Part shown: piece after piece, positions 8,490 to 16,253 of the stretch
How the letters are laid out: each line of letters opens with the position of its first letter
Numbering within the stretch: the stretch's first letter is position 1
Assembly: GCA_024698965.1 (NCBI GenBank)
Contig: JAILQM010000044.1
Location: 1-41,335 of the forward strand
Direction: 5' to 3'
DNA length: 41,335 nt
DNA from: Eubacterium sp.
GTDB taxonomy: Bacteria; Bacillota; Clostridia; Lachnospirales; Lachnospiraceae
Made by a program: the position numbers and the translations under genes
The notes under the pieces: generated by a model
Database searches by the model: none
What the model saw: only the letters and a program-made list of their open reading frames with translations
Told to the model about the DNA's origin: nothing

Positions 8490-9260
8490 CTAGCTCACCT
8501 CTCCTACGACTTTTTCCGAAGTCTTTGCAAATTTAAAAGAAAACTTTTTTCTCTTTTTTACTGACACACCTGCCTTTAAGTATCTTCCGAACCTTCTTTC
8601 CACTACTTTAAAAAACTGCTCAAATACCACAAAGACAGCCCAGTATGTAAGGGCACAGACTATATAACACTCCAAAAACTTCTGACTCATGGTTGCAAAA
8701 TTTCGGGCCTCACCCATCATCTCCATAATGGTAACCATACAGGTAAGGGAGGATGCTTTTAAAAGATTGACAAAATGATTGCCGAAATTAGGTATTGCTA
8801 TAACAATGCACTGAGGAATTATAATCCTGCTAAACTTCTGCCATTTTGTAAATCCACCTGCATCACAGGCTTCAAACTGTCCGACGGGAATTGTGGACAT
8901 TGCGGTAATTATCATATCTGCCATATAAGGCACATAAGAAAGTGCAAGACCAAGCACAGCAAAAGCAAATGTCGGCGGCTTCCTTATATCGTAGGTATAA
9001 AAAGGCAATGCTGTGTCAAACCAACCCATTATTCCGTCAATGGCCGAATTAAACATATATAAAAACACAAGAATCGGAACACCCTTTAGGAATGCACAGA
9101 TGAATCTGCAAACTCCTCTTATAATTCTGTTTTTAGCCAAAAGCCCTATGCTTATAAGCACACCCAAAGCAAGAGCCAATAGTATAGAAATAACTGTCAG
9201 AGATAATGTTGTGGGTATGCCTGTAACAATATTTTTAAAACTGTTAATATATATTTCCAT
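8490..9260 (-). CDS. Amino-acid ABC transporter permease (second subunit)
   Basis: 256 residues with about five or six membrane helices and the HisM/GlnP-type fold. The conserved cytoplasmic loop that touches the ATPase is visible as EACDAGGFTKWQKFSRIIIPQ (near 130-150), a variant of the usual EAAxxLGxxxxQxFxxIxLPQ. It pairs with the permease at 9282-9968. The C-terminal tail is basic (KKRKKF). The gene starts 21 bases after its partner with an AGGAG site and is followed at once by the alcohol dehydrogenase gene. Substrate specificity cannot be read directly. Confidence 0.9.
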   Translation of the reverse strand: MEIYINSFKNIVTGIPTTLSLTVISILLALALGVLISIGLLAKNRIIRGVCRFICAFLKGVPILVFLYMFNSAIDGIMGWFDTALPFYTYDIRKPPTFAFAVLGLALSYVPYMADMIITAMSTIPVGQFEACDAGGFTKWQKFSRIIIPQCIVIAIPNFGNHFVNLLKASSLTCMVTIMEMMGEARNFATMSQKFLECYIVCALTYWAVFVVFEQFFKVVERRFGRYLKAGVSVKKRKKFSFKFAKTSEKVVGEVS

Positions 9261-9281
9261 ATCGTTTTCTCCTATAACAAG

Positions 9282-9968
9282 TTATGCCATTCCAACGTTT
9301 AATCTCTTTGTTATTTTTCGTGAAAAATACAGGATTATCATTCCTATTAACCAGAAAATAACACCCACGGTTATATAAAGTTCCATCTGGCCTACACCGT
9401 AGTTATTTTTAGCCAGCTGCTGAGCCTTGCCCAATATGTCATACACGCCTATTACTGCTGCGATTGAAGTGTTTTTCATCTGCTCCAATGACATGTTTGT
9501 AAGATTCGGAAACGCCGATGCCGCTCCCTGGGGCAGGATAACTCTGTTAAATACCTGGATTTTATTCATTCCGAGGCTTTGAGCCGCCTCGATTTGTCTG
9601 TAGTCAATGGCTATATAAGCCGATCTGAATATTTCTGCGAAAAAAGCACTTAGATTTAGTGAATATGCAATAAGAGCATATAAGATTGGATTCCAGGAGC
9701 CCGTATTAATTCCATGATTATAAGCTGCTACGGGAATCCAGATAAAAACCAATAAAATCTGAACCATCATTGGTGTACCGCGAATAAATGATATATATAA
9801 TCCGGATACTGCCTTCGCAATTTTGTTTTTTCCGACTCTGGCCCATGCAAGTATTAATCCGAAAATGTTTGCTACTATCACCGATACCACCAACAACTGT
9901 AAGGTGGTAGGCAGTGCCTGCATTAATGCAGGCAGATAGTGCCAAATTATTTTAATTGAATCCACCAT
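9282..9968 (-). CDS. Amino-acid ABC transporter permease (first subunit)
   Basis: 228 residues, a HisMQ/GlnP-type permease with about five membrane helices. The ATPase-contact loop QIEAAQSLGMNKIQVFNRVI matches the family consensus well, better than in its partner. I start at the ATG at 9968, seven bases after a GGGAGG site; a TTG one codon upstream is too close to it. It lies between the lipoprotein gene and the second permease. Together they form the membrane channel of a polar or opine-type amino-acid importer. Confidence 0.92.
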   Translation of the reverse strand: MVDSIKIIWHYLPALMQALPTTLQLLVVSVIVANIFGLILAWARVGKNKIAKAVSGLYISFIRGTPMMVQILLVFIWIPVAAYNHGINTGSWNPILYALIAYSLNLSAFFAEIFRSAYIAIDYRQIEAAQSLGMNKIQVFNRVILPQGAASAFPNLTNMSLEQMKNTSIAAVIGVYDILGKAQQLAKNNYGVGQMELYITVGVIFWLIGMIILYFSRKITKRLNVGMA

Positions 9969-9991
9969 CAAGCTACCTCCCTTATAATTTT

Positions 9992-10948
9992 TTATTTATA
10001 CCATTCTGCATCATCGGAAGTATATCCGGCATAGTCGAATAAAGAACCTGTTTCCTCCGCAGTTTCAAAATAGTCGCTTCCGAGCCATTTTGTTGAAAGC
10101 TCCGATAATGTTCCGTCAAGATAAAGCGAAACCGTTGCCTCATTTACCGCATCTCTGAATTCCGTAAGCGAAGAATTTATAACGCATACGCAGGCAGCTG
10201 TTGTAATAGGATCTGAGCAAAATGTTGTCTCTGCAAATGTTGAATCTGATGCTATAAGATCCGCATACATACTTTCTCCGCCAAACCAGCAGTCATACTT
10301 ACCTTTAATTACATCTTCCAATCCCTCAAGATAAGGAATGTATTCACTTGTAGGATCCTGGATATAAGCAACATCCGGATACTCCTCTGCCATCTGGCTG
10401 AGTACTACAGAAAGTCCGTCATTAGGCGGGTTCGGTACAAGTGTCTTTCCGTCAAGCTCTTCAAAACTTGTAAAACTGTCCTCCGTTCTTGAGATAAGGT
10501 TTACAGGATAGTAACTCTGCGGAATACTTAAAATATAATTTTCCGCTCTCGCAGGTGTTACAAAGTGAGCCGAAACGCTCATAGCATATGTTCCTGCCTG
10601 AATTGCTGCCGGAGCCGCATCTGCACCTGCCGAAACATATTCAAATGTATAATCCTCAAGAAGCTCATCCAAAGCAAGCATGTATTCGTAGTCATAGCCC
10701 TGGAAGTCTCCGTTTTCATCCGTATAAGTATATGGAGCCATACCGTCAAGAACCGCAACCGTTACAGTATAAGTTCCGTCTCCGTTATCCGTCATTCCGG
10801 CAATTCCTTCACTTGAAGTACTTGCGCTTTCCCCAGAGCTGTCCGCTTCCGAACTGCTTCCCGTACCGCATCCGGCCATTAATGTAAGAAGCATAACTCC
10901 TACAAGACAAACTGCTGCTAATTTCTTTTCTCCTCTGAATTTTTTCAT
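9992..10948 (-). CDS. ABC transporter substrate-binding lipoprotein, amino-acid family 3
   Basis: 318 residues from the ATG at 10948, which has CTCCTTT on the plus strand as its binding-site complement about 9 bases away; a TTG two codons upstream is too close. An N-terminal signal with lipobox LMAGC puts the lipidated cysteine at 27, followed by a Ser/Glu/Gly-rich linker. The mature part fits the family 3 bacterial solute-binding fold: MAPYTYTDENGDFQGYDYEY is the typical opening ligand motif. It catches the substrate outside the membrane and hands it to the two permeases. An acidic, aromatic-rich sequence does not tell the ligand; amino acids or opines are most likely. Confidence 0.9.
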   Translation of the reverse strand: MKKFRGEKKLAAVCLVGVMLLTLMAGCGTGSSSEADSSGESASTSSEGIAGMTDNGDGTYTVTVAVLDGMAPYTYTDENGDFQGYDYEYMLALDELLEDYTFEYVSAGADAAPAAIQAGTYAMSVSAHFVTPARAENYILSIPQSYYPVNLISRTEDSFTSFEELDGKTLVPNPPNDGLSVVLSQMAEEYPDVAYIQDPTSEYIPYLEGLEDVIKGKYDCWFGGESMYADLIASDSTFAETTFCSDPITTAACVCVINSSLTEFRDAVNEATVSLYLDGTLSELSTKWLGSDYFETAEETGSLFDYAGYTSDDAEWYK

Positions 10949-10992
10949 ACGCAAAATTCTCCTTTCATAGTTAAAATATTTTATTAAAAATC

Positions 10993-11748
10993 CTAAGCGT
11001 TAATTCTTGCCAAAAACTCCTGTGTACGTTTTGTCTTAGGATTATCAATAACTTCCTCAGGGCTGCCGTCTTCAACAACAATGCCGCCTTCCATAAAAAT
11101 AACTCTTGTAGCCGCCTCTTTTGCAAAAGCAATCTCATGAGTTACGATAAGCATCGTAATGCCTGTCTTTGCAACTTTCTTTATACATTCAAGCACTTCT
11201 CCGACAAGTTCGGGATCAAGTGCGGATGTAGGCTCATCAAAGAGGATAACATCGGGCTGCATTACCAAAGCTCTTGCAATTCCAACCCTCTGCTGCTGTC
11301 CTCCGGAAAGCTGTGACGGATAAAAATCCGCTTTTTCCAAAAGACCGACGTTATAAAGAGCCTGTTCGGATTTTTCTCGGGCAACTCTTCTGTCCATTTT
11401 CTTTACGGTTACAAGCCCTTCCATAACGTTTTCTACGGCAGTTTTGTTTCTGAAAAGGTTGTACTGCTGAAAAACCATTGCCGTTTTTCTTCTCAAAGTA
11501 CAAATCTTCCTTTCACTTTTCTCTTTTGCATCTACCGTATAATCATTAACGGTTATGCTTCCCTCATTGGCATGTTCAAGAAAATTAATGCATCTTAGCA
11601 TTGTTGTTTTTCCCGATCCGCTGGGTCCGAGTATAACAACCACTTCTCCTTTATCAACATCAATGTTGACTCCGTTAAGGACATTGTTATCTCCAAAATG
11701 CTTGTAAATATTTTTGATTGATAACATAGGGGTTTTTTCATTTGCCAT
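10993..11748 (-). CDS. Amino-acid ABC transporter ATP-binding protein
   Basis: 251 residues, typical of GlnQ/HisP/OccP-type ATPases. Walker A is GPSGSGKT at 41-48, the Q loop is VFQQYNLF near 92-99, the signature is LSGGQQQR at 147-154, Walker B is VILFDE at 167-172, and the switch His is 204. It powers the importer encoded by the next three genes. It is the first gene of the operon, with an AAGGAGG site before the ATG. A leader of about 120 bases containing a terminator hairpin lies between the promoter and this start. Confidence 0.95.
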   Translation of the reverse strand: MANEKTPMLSIKNIYKHFGDNNVLNGVNIDVDKGEVVVILGPSGSGKTTMLRCINFLEHANEGSITVNDYTVDAKEKSERKICTLRRKTAMVFQQYNLFRNKTAVENVMEGLVTVKKMDRRVAREKSEQALYNVGLLEKADFYPSQLSGGQQQRVGIARALVMQPDVILFDEPTSALDPELVGEVLECIKKVAKTGITMLIVTHEIAFAKEAATRVIFMEGGIVVEDGSPEEVIDNPKTKRTQEFLARINA

Positions 11749-11786
11749 ACAGTTGTCCTCCTTCTTAATCTCTGAATTTAACTAAC

Positions 11787-11824
11787 AAAAAAAGGCGCTT
11801 TCTTCATTCGAAGATAGCGCCTTT
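11787..11824 (-). terminator. Intrinsic terminator in the leader of the ABC transporter operon (candidate attenuator)
   Basis: On the minus strand AAAGGCGCT (11816-11824) pairs with AGCGCCTTT (11791-11799), with a further CTTC/GAAG pairing and a 4-base loop, followed by seven Ts. It ends the upstream LysR transcript, but it also lies between the strong promoter at 11874-11902 and the ATPase start codon. Any transcript of the transporter operon from that promoter must therefore read through it. Confidence 0.8.
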
Positions 11825-11873
11825 GCTGATTTTTATGATTGTGAACCGAAGCGGTTTCTTTAAGATGGTTGTA

Positions 11874-11902
11874 AATATAGCACAGGCTTTTTGTGCTGTC
11901 AA
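11874..11902 (-). promoter_or_regulatory. Promoter of the ABC transporter/dehydrogenase operon
   Basis: TTGACA (11897-11902) and TATATT (11874-11879) lie 17 bases apart on the minus strand, between the LysR stop and the leader terminator. The predicted transcript starts near 11867, giving a leader of about 120 bases to the ATPase ATG. The spacer holds a dyad that could be an operator. Confidence 0.75.
11879..11897. promoter_or_regulatory. Inverted repeat inside the promoter spacer, candidate operator
   Basis: AGCACA and TGTGCT form a perfect 6-bp inverted repeat with a 7-base centre, filling the spacer between the -35 and -10 boxes. A protein bound here would block or remodel the promoter. 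Which regulator binds it is unknown; the neighbouring LysR protein is one candidate. Confidence 0.45.
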
Positions 11903-11949
11903 CCCCAAAGTTTAAGACAAATTTATTAAAAAATGTGTGTTTTCTTATA

Positions 11950-12834
11950 TTATGCGTTCAAAAAAATTTCAGGCATTTTTTCATTTGCAAACCGTACAAA
12001 TTTTTCGGCTGCAGGTGATAATTTATTATTTTTTTTGATTGCAATTCCCAAATCTCTGTAAAATTCCGGTTCAAGAGGAAGTATATCAACCTTGTAAGTT
12101 GATTTTAAACAAATGAGTTCTGAGAGAATACTTAATCCGAGCCTGTTTTCAACCATGGAAAGTATCGTCTGATCGTCTAAAACCGAATAATTATATACCG
12201 GCCTTACCCCACTGCTTTCAAGAGCATGATGAACATCGAAATCATTTCCGTCTGCAGAAAGGATGAAAGGTTTCCCCTCAAAGTTCTCTATCCGAAATTC
12301 TTCCTCTCCGTCGAGCACATAGCCTTTTGGCAATACCGCGACAAGAGGATCCTTACCGAAGGAATGGAAATCTATTTTTCTGTCATAGGGTTTACTTACA
12401 AAAGCAAACTCAACGGAATTGGAATCGAGCCATTCAAATATATCCTTGGCTCCGCCTTCTCTTATATCGACAGTAATATTGGGATGGTTGTTTTTAAACT
12501 CCGTTAAAAGCTTTGGCAATAAATGGGATGCTATGCTTGAATATGTTGCAAGAGTAACCTTTCCGTACTCAAGACCTTTTATTGCATAAACCGTCTCTTC
12601 GAGTTTTTCATTGCTGTATACAAGCTCTCTGACTCCGGGCATCAGTTCTAAAGCTTCACGAGTCAGTGTTACTCCGTATTTTTCTCTGTTGATAAGCAAA
12701 AATCCAAACTCTTTTTCCATGTTTTTTATTACATGGCTGATACCCGGCTGCGAATAGCCAAAGGTCTCCGCCGTTCGTGTCAGATTTTGAGACTTACTTA
12801 AATCAAGCAGAATCTTATATCCCTGAATATCCAT
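11950..12834 (-). CDS. LysR-type transcriptional regulator of the catabolic locus
   Basis: 294 residues, normal length. The N-terminal winged helix-turn-helix (about 1-60) is clear: LLDLSKSQNLTRTAETFGYSQPGISHVIKNME, with the recognition helix near SQPGISHVIK. A linker helix and an effector-binding domain follow (about 90-294; GKVTLATYSSIASHLLPKLL opens it). It lies between the minus-strand transporter operon and the plus-strand oxidation operon, and its promoter is back to back with the latter. This is the classic layout for a LysR protein controlling both flanking operons in response to a substrate or intermediate. The ATG has an AGGAGGG site. Confidence 0.93.
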   Translation of the reverse strand: MDIQGYKILLDLSKSQNLTRTAETFGYSQPGISHVIKNMEKEFGFLLINREKYGVTLTREALELMPGVRELVYSNEKLEETVYAIKGLEYGKVTLATYSSIASHLLPKLLTEFKNNHPNITVDIREGGAKDIFEWLDSNSVEFAFVSKPYDRKIDFHSFGKDPLVAVLPKGYVLDGEEEFRIENFEGKPFILSADGNDFDVHHALESSGVRPVYNYSVLDDQTILSMVENRLGLSILSELICLKSTYKVDILPLEPEFYRDLGIAIKKNNKLSPAAEKFVRFANEKMPEIFLNA

Positions 12835-12865
12835 AGTCAGCCCTCCTAAACCTCAATTTTTTTAA

Positions 12866-12880
12866 GTACTATACTATTAC
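12866..12880. promoter_or_regulatory. Candidate LysR operator overlapping the LysR promoter
   Basis: A 15-bp imperfect palindrome of the form GTA-N-TA-N3-TA-N-TAC covers the -10 region of the LysR promoter. LysR proteins often repress their own gene by binding a dyad at the shared intergenic region. The assignment rests on position and symmetry only. Confidence 0.35.
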
Positions 12881-12899
12881 AATATTTTCTTTAGGTCAA
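12871..12899 (-). promoter_or_regulatory. Promoter of the LysR regulator gene
   Basis: Minus strand TTGACC (12894-12899) and TAGTAT (12871-12876) are 17 bases apart, with about 37 bases from the -10 box to the ATG. Confidence 0.55.
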
Positions 12900-12943
12900 C
12901 CAGATATTCAATTTTCTTATTTCTGCCCAAAAGTATTGTAAGT

Positions 12944-12972
12944 TTACGAATGCCCTACTTTGCCCTTATGAT
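12944..12972 (+). promoter_or_regulatory. Promoter of the aminotransferase/dehydrogenase operon
   Basis: TTACGA (12944-12949) and TATGAT (12967-12972) are 17 bases apart, about 38 bases before the aminotransferase ATG. The -35 box is weak, which suits a promoter that needs an activator such as the divergent LysR protein. Confidence 0.5.
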
Positions 12973-13010
12973 GACTGTGTTACAAAAATTAAAACGAAGG
13001 AGGCATTATT

Positions 13011-14306
13011 ATGGCGATGAAATTTGAAGACTACAAACAGTATCTAAGTCCTGTTTTTTATAAACAGACTGACTTAGTCGCCAAATCTGCAAGTGGTTGT
13101 TATCTTACAGATGTAAACGGAGATAAATACTTGGATTTTGTACAGGGTATTGCAGTTAATGCTTTGGGGCATAATTATCCGCCTATAGTAAAAGCTATAC
13201 AGGATCAGGCGGGAATGCTCGTTAACGCATCTTTTAATCTTGTTAACTATGAATCAACTCTTACACTGGCCAAGGGACTTGCCGGAGTAACCCCGGAAGG
13301 TCTTACTTCAATCTTCTTTACAAACGGCGGTGCCGAGGCAACAGACAGTGCATTAAAGCTTTCAATGAGTTATACGGGAAGAAGTGCTGTTATCGCATTT
13401 ATGGGTTCATTTCACGGACGCACGGTAGGTGCTACTTCGATAACGGGCTCTAATTCAAAATACAGAAAGCACTATAATCCACTCATGGGAAATGTATATT
13501 TTGCTCCTTATCCAAGCAAGGATTTATGTCCCGAAGGAATGGATGCCGAAGAAAGAGCAAAGTACTGTTTATGGGAACTTGAAAAGCTTCTTAAATATAT
13601 AGTCTGGCCGGAAGATGTTGCCTGTATATATATGGAACCTGTTATGGGTGAAGGCGGATACGTTGTTCCGGATAAACTTTTTGTACAGGGCGTTGCAAAA
13701 ATATGTAAAGAGCACGGCATTCTTCTCATCTTCGATGAAATCCAGTCGGGCTACGGAAGAACAGGTAAAATGTGGGCCTCACAGCATTTTGATGTTGTAC
13801 CGGATATTATGACGGTGGGAAAGGCTATTGCCGGCGGATTACCTATGAGCGCCGTTATAAGCACTCCCGAAATAATGGATAAATGGCCTATCGGTACTCA
13901 CGGTACAACCTTTGGAGGAAATCCGGTTGCTGCGGCTGCGGGCTGCGTTGTATTGGAAGAGTTTAAAGACGGCAAGCTTCTTGAAAACGTAAACACAATG
14001 GGGACTTATCTAAAGAGTGAGCTTCTTAAGATAAAAGAAAAATATCCTTGCATTTCGGATGTCAGAGGTGTAGGTCTTATGATTGCAATAGAATTTTCAC
14101 ACGAGGACGGAACTCCCGGCGGAGATATCTGGCTCGATGTCAAGGCTCGAATGCTTAAAAGACATATGCTTACCCTAAACTGCGGAGTCCACGGAAACGG
14201 AATGCGTTTTGCAACTCCGCTTAATGTTAAAAAGGAAGAGATTGACGAAGGCCTCAGAATTTTAAGCGAATCAATTGAAGAAATGTACAGCCAAAAAGCT
14301 GACTAA
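13011..14306 (+). CDS. Class III pyridoxal-phosphate aminotransferase
   Basis: 431 residues. The fold type I, class III pattern is complete: NGGAEATDSA at 105-114 for phosphate binding, the FHGRTVGA block at 134-141, FDEIQSGYGRTG from 241 with the pyridine-binding Asp242, the Schiff-base lysine Lys271 in TVGKAIAGG, and GTHGTTFGGNP near 296-305. The family includes 4-aminobutyrate, ornithine, acetylornithine and alanine-glyoxylate aminotransferases, and usually acts on an amine distant from the carboxylate, producing a semialdehyde. It opens the plus-strand operon with a strong GAAGGAGG site. In this setting it may handle an amino acid released by the dehydrogenase or pass its amine to an oxo acid. 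Confidence 0.92.
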   Translation: MAMKFEDYKQYLSPVFYKQTDLVAKSASGCYLTDVNGDKYLDFVQGIAVNALGHNYPPIVKAIQDQAGMLVNASFNLVNYESTLTLAKGLAGVTPEGLTSIFFTNGGAEATDSALKLSMSYTGRSAVIAFMGSFHGRTVGATSITGSNSKYRKHYNPLMGNVYFAPYPSKDLCPEGMDAEERAKYCLWELEKLLKYIVWPEDVACIYMEPVMGEGGYVVPDKLFVQGVAKICKEHGILLIFDEIQSGYGRTGKMWASQHFDVVPDIMTVGKAIAGGLPMSAVISTPEIMDKWPIGTHGTTFGGNPVAAAAGCVVLEEFKDGKLLENVNTMGTYLKSELLKIKEKYPCISDVRGVGLMIAIEFSHEDGTPGGDIWLDVKARMLKRHMLTLNCGVHGNGMRFATPLNVKKEEIDEGLRILSESIEEMYSQKAD

Positions 14307-14333
14307 TATATTTTAAGAAAGAAGGTAAATATT

Positions 14334-14711
14334 ATGAGCAGAATACAGATCACATCGGAAAAATGCGGCGAATGCCACGGACCATACGCATTGGGCGTTA
14401 AAATGGGAAACATTATTTTTACAACTCAGATCGGTACTGATGCTACCGGAGAAATGGTTGAAGGAGGTATGGCGGAGCAGACAAGAGCCACAATGGAAAA
14501 CGCAAAGGCCGTTCTTGAATCTGCCGGTGCTTCTATGGACGATATAGGCAAAGTTACAATTTATATTAAGGATATTAATCTTATTCCGGAAATGAACTCG
14601 GTTTATAAGGAATATTTTCCTGAAGGCGACTTTCCTGCAAGATGCTGCACACAGTGTGTAGATATGGTAAACGGATGTCTTGTTGAAATGGAATTTGTTG
14701 CCGTAGTTTAA
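14334..14711 (+). CDS. RidA/YjgF family imine deaminase
   Basis: 125 residues, the family norm. The C-terminal signature GDFPARCCTQCVDMVNGCLVEMEFVAV (split as GDFPAR and LVEMEFVAV) includes Arg103, which holds the substrate carboxylate, and Glu118/Glu120. RidA trimers hydrolyse reactive 2-imino or enamino acids to 2-oxo acids and ammonia. Its place right after the aminotransferase and before a DAO-type dehydrogenase suggests it clears the imine made by amino-acid oxidation. It is cysteine-rich compared with common RidA proteins (Cys11, Cys14, Cys104, Cys105, Cys108, Cys115). The ATG is 27 bases after the aminotransferase stop, with a GAAGG site. Confidence 0.93.
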   Translation: MSRIQITSEKCGECHGPYALGVKMGNIIFTTQIGTDATGEMVEGGMAEQTRATMENAKAVLESAGASMDDIGKVTIYIKDINLIPEMNSVYKEYFPEGDFPARCCTQCVDMVNGCLVEMEFVAVV

Positions 14712-14727
14712 TATTTTAAAAACAGGC

Positions 14728-14762
14728 AAAGGGGCCGAATTCTTTTACGGATTCGGCTCTTT
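14728..14762 (+). terminator. Intercistronic hairpin, possible partial terminator
   Basis: AAAGGGGCCGAAT pairs with ATTCGGCTCTTT around a 10-base loop, with one bulged G, followed by a short T-poor tail. It lies between the RidA gene and the first dehydrogenase subunit, with no room for a new promoter after it. It probably tunes or protects parts of one operon mRNA and does not end it fully. Confidence 0.5.
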
Positions 14763-14786
14763 AATATTTATGCAGGAGGTTTGTAT

Positions 14787-15101
14787 ATGTGTCTTAGAAT
14801 AGAAAATCATGTAATACTCGACGTTCAGCCGAAAGGCAAAGAAGTTGATATTACTGTAGACGGAAAAACCATTAAGGCTTATGAAGGTGAACCGATTCTT
14901 GCCTCAATACTAAATGCTGGAATAAAGATCAACCGCTACACTGTAAAACGAAAAGAACCGCGCGGTCTTTTTTGCGGAATCGGTCAGTGCACCGACTGTG
15001 CAATGGTTGTTGACGGAAAAGCAAATGTGCGTACCTGTATTACCCCTGTAAAAGCAGGTATGGTTATAAATACTCAGAATGGATTGTCAAAGGGGGAATA
15101 G
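14787..15101 (+). CDS. [2Fe-2S] ferredoxin-like subunit of an amino-acid dehydrogenase
   Basis: 104 residues from the ATG at 14787, which is seven bases after AGGAGG; a TTG two codons earlier touches the site and is unlikely. The fold is the plant-ferredoxin-like module (Fer2_4) found at the N-terminus of sarcosine oxidase alpha and opine oxidase A chains. The cluster ligands are Cys63, Cys68, Cys71 and Cys84 (C-x4-C-x2-C-x12-C), in RGLFCGIGQCTDCAM. Here it is a separate gene. It probably relays electrons between the flavin subunits. It ends two bases before the next gene. Confidence 0.88.
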   Translation: MCLRIENHVILDVQPKGKEVDITVDGKTIKAYEGEPILASILNAGIKINRYTVKRKEPRGLFCGIGQCTDCAMVVDGKANVRTCITPVKAGMVINTQNGLSKGE

Positions 15102-15103
15102 AA

Positions 15104-16240
15104 ATGATTGAAAAAGATGTCTTAGTAATAGGTGCCGGTCCGGCAGGTCTCGCTGCTTCAATTGAGGCCGGAAAAAGAGGCGCCTCCGTTTTACTTGTGG
15201 ATTTAAATATGTACCCGGGCGGTCAGCTGTTTAAGCAGATACACAAGTTCTTCGGTTCAAGCGCCCACCGCTCCGGCACAAGAGGTTTTAATATAGGAAA
15301 GGAGCTTTTGGAAGAAGCCACGGATGCCAATGTTGAAATATGGCTCGAAAGTACAGTCATAGGCATTTTCCCGGGGCAGAAAATAGCAATCGAAAAAGGC
15401 TCTGACTCAGGTGAAAAGAAAATAATTACAATTACCGCCAAAGAAATAGTTATTGCCACCGGTGCATCGGAAAACGCAATAAGATTTAAAGGATGGACAA
15501 CCCCCGGTGTAATGGGCGCCGGCGCAGCTCAGACCATGATTAATGTAAACCATGTTAAACCCGGCCAAAAGATTGTAATGCTTGGCACGGGAAATGTAGG
15601 TCTTATTGTCTCATACCAGCTCATGCAGGCCGGATGCGACGTTGTTTCTTTAATAGAAGCCGCCCCTAAAATCGGAGGATACGCAGTCCATGCCGCAAAG
15701 ATAAGGCGTGCAGGTGTACCTATCCGTCTTAAGCATACAATAACAGAAGCCATAAAGGGTAAAGACGGTACGGTTTGCGGTTGCGTTATTGCAGAGGTTG
15801 ATGAAAACTTCAATCCTATTGCCGGCACTGAAGAAACAATAGAATGTGACACCATTACTCTTGCCGCAGGTCTTAAGCCGACAATGGATATCGTAAAGCT
15901 CTCAGGCTGCAAGCTCACCTATAACGGTCCTTTCGGCGGCTTTATTCCGCTTCACAACGAAAGAATGGAAACCAGTATTAAAGGCGTATACGTAGCCGGA
16001 GATACTACAGGTGTTGAAGAGGCAAATACCGCTTTGGAAGAAGGCAAAATTGCAGGAGTAAGTATAGCTGAGGATTTAGGTCTTATCAGCAAAGAGGAAG
16101 CCGACTCAAGCAGAAAAGAGATTTGGGACCGCCTTCACTCACTTCGTCTCGGACCGTTCGGAGAACGCAGAATGGTCGAAAAAGAAACCGTTTTAAACCG
16201 GTATGAAACTATCGTCGGCGCTCCGCAACCGGCATTTTAA
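15104..16240 (+). CDS. FAD/NAD-dependent oxidoreductase subunit (opine oxidase A/HcnB/PdhA-like)
   Basis: 378 residues. An FAD-binding Rossmann motif GAGPAG at 10-15, a second dinucleotide-binding motif GTGNVG at 161-166, and a C-terminal FAD motif YVAGDTTGVEEANTALEEGK are all present. The family forms the electron-accepting alpha chain of multi-subunit dehydrogenases such as opine oxidase, hydrogen cyanide synthase and archaeal dye-linked L-proline dehydrogenase. In relatives the 2Fe-2S module and the BFD module are often fused to this chain; here both are separate genes. It probably passes electrons from the DAO subunit to NAD or ferredoxin. An AGGGGG site precedes the ATG. Confidence 0.88.
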   Translation: MIEKDVLVIGAGPAGLAASIEAGKRGASVLLVDLNMYPGGQLFKQIHKFFGSSAHRSGTRGFNIGKELLEEATDANVEIWLESTVIGIFPGQKIAIEKGSDSGEKKIITITAKEIVIATGASENAIRFKGWTTPGVMGAGAAQTMINVNHVKPGQKIVMLGTGNVGLIVSYQLMQAGCDVVSLIEAAPKIGGYAVHAAKIRRAGVPIRLKHTITEAIKGKDGTVCGCVIAEVDENFNPIAGTEETIECDTITLAAGLKPTMDIVKLSGCKLTYNGPFGGFIPLHNERMETSIKGVYVAGDTTGVEEANTALEEGKIAGVSIAEDLGLISKEEADSSRKEIWDRLHSLRLGPFGERRMVEKETVLNRYETIVGAPQPAF

Positions 16241-16253
16241 GGAGGTTATGCTT

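Noticed and set aside
11784..11813. Leader peptide beginning at an ATG in the terminator loop (MKKAPFFVS)
   Set aside because: It has no ribosome binding site and starts inside the terminator stem-loop, so it cannot act as a classical attenuation peptide.
11787..11867. T-box or known riboswitch in the transporter leader
   Set aside because: The leader is only about 80 bases up to the terminator and lacks the T-box sequence and any recognisable glycine, lysine or SAM aptamer.
15529..15918. Minus-strand open frame of 129 codons inside the FAD/NAD subunit
   Set aside because: It is a shadow of a well-conserved gene, with no binding site and no family match.
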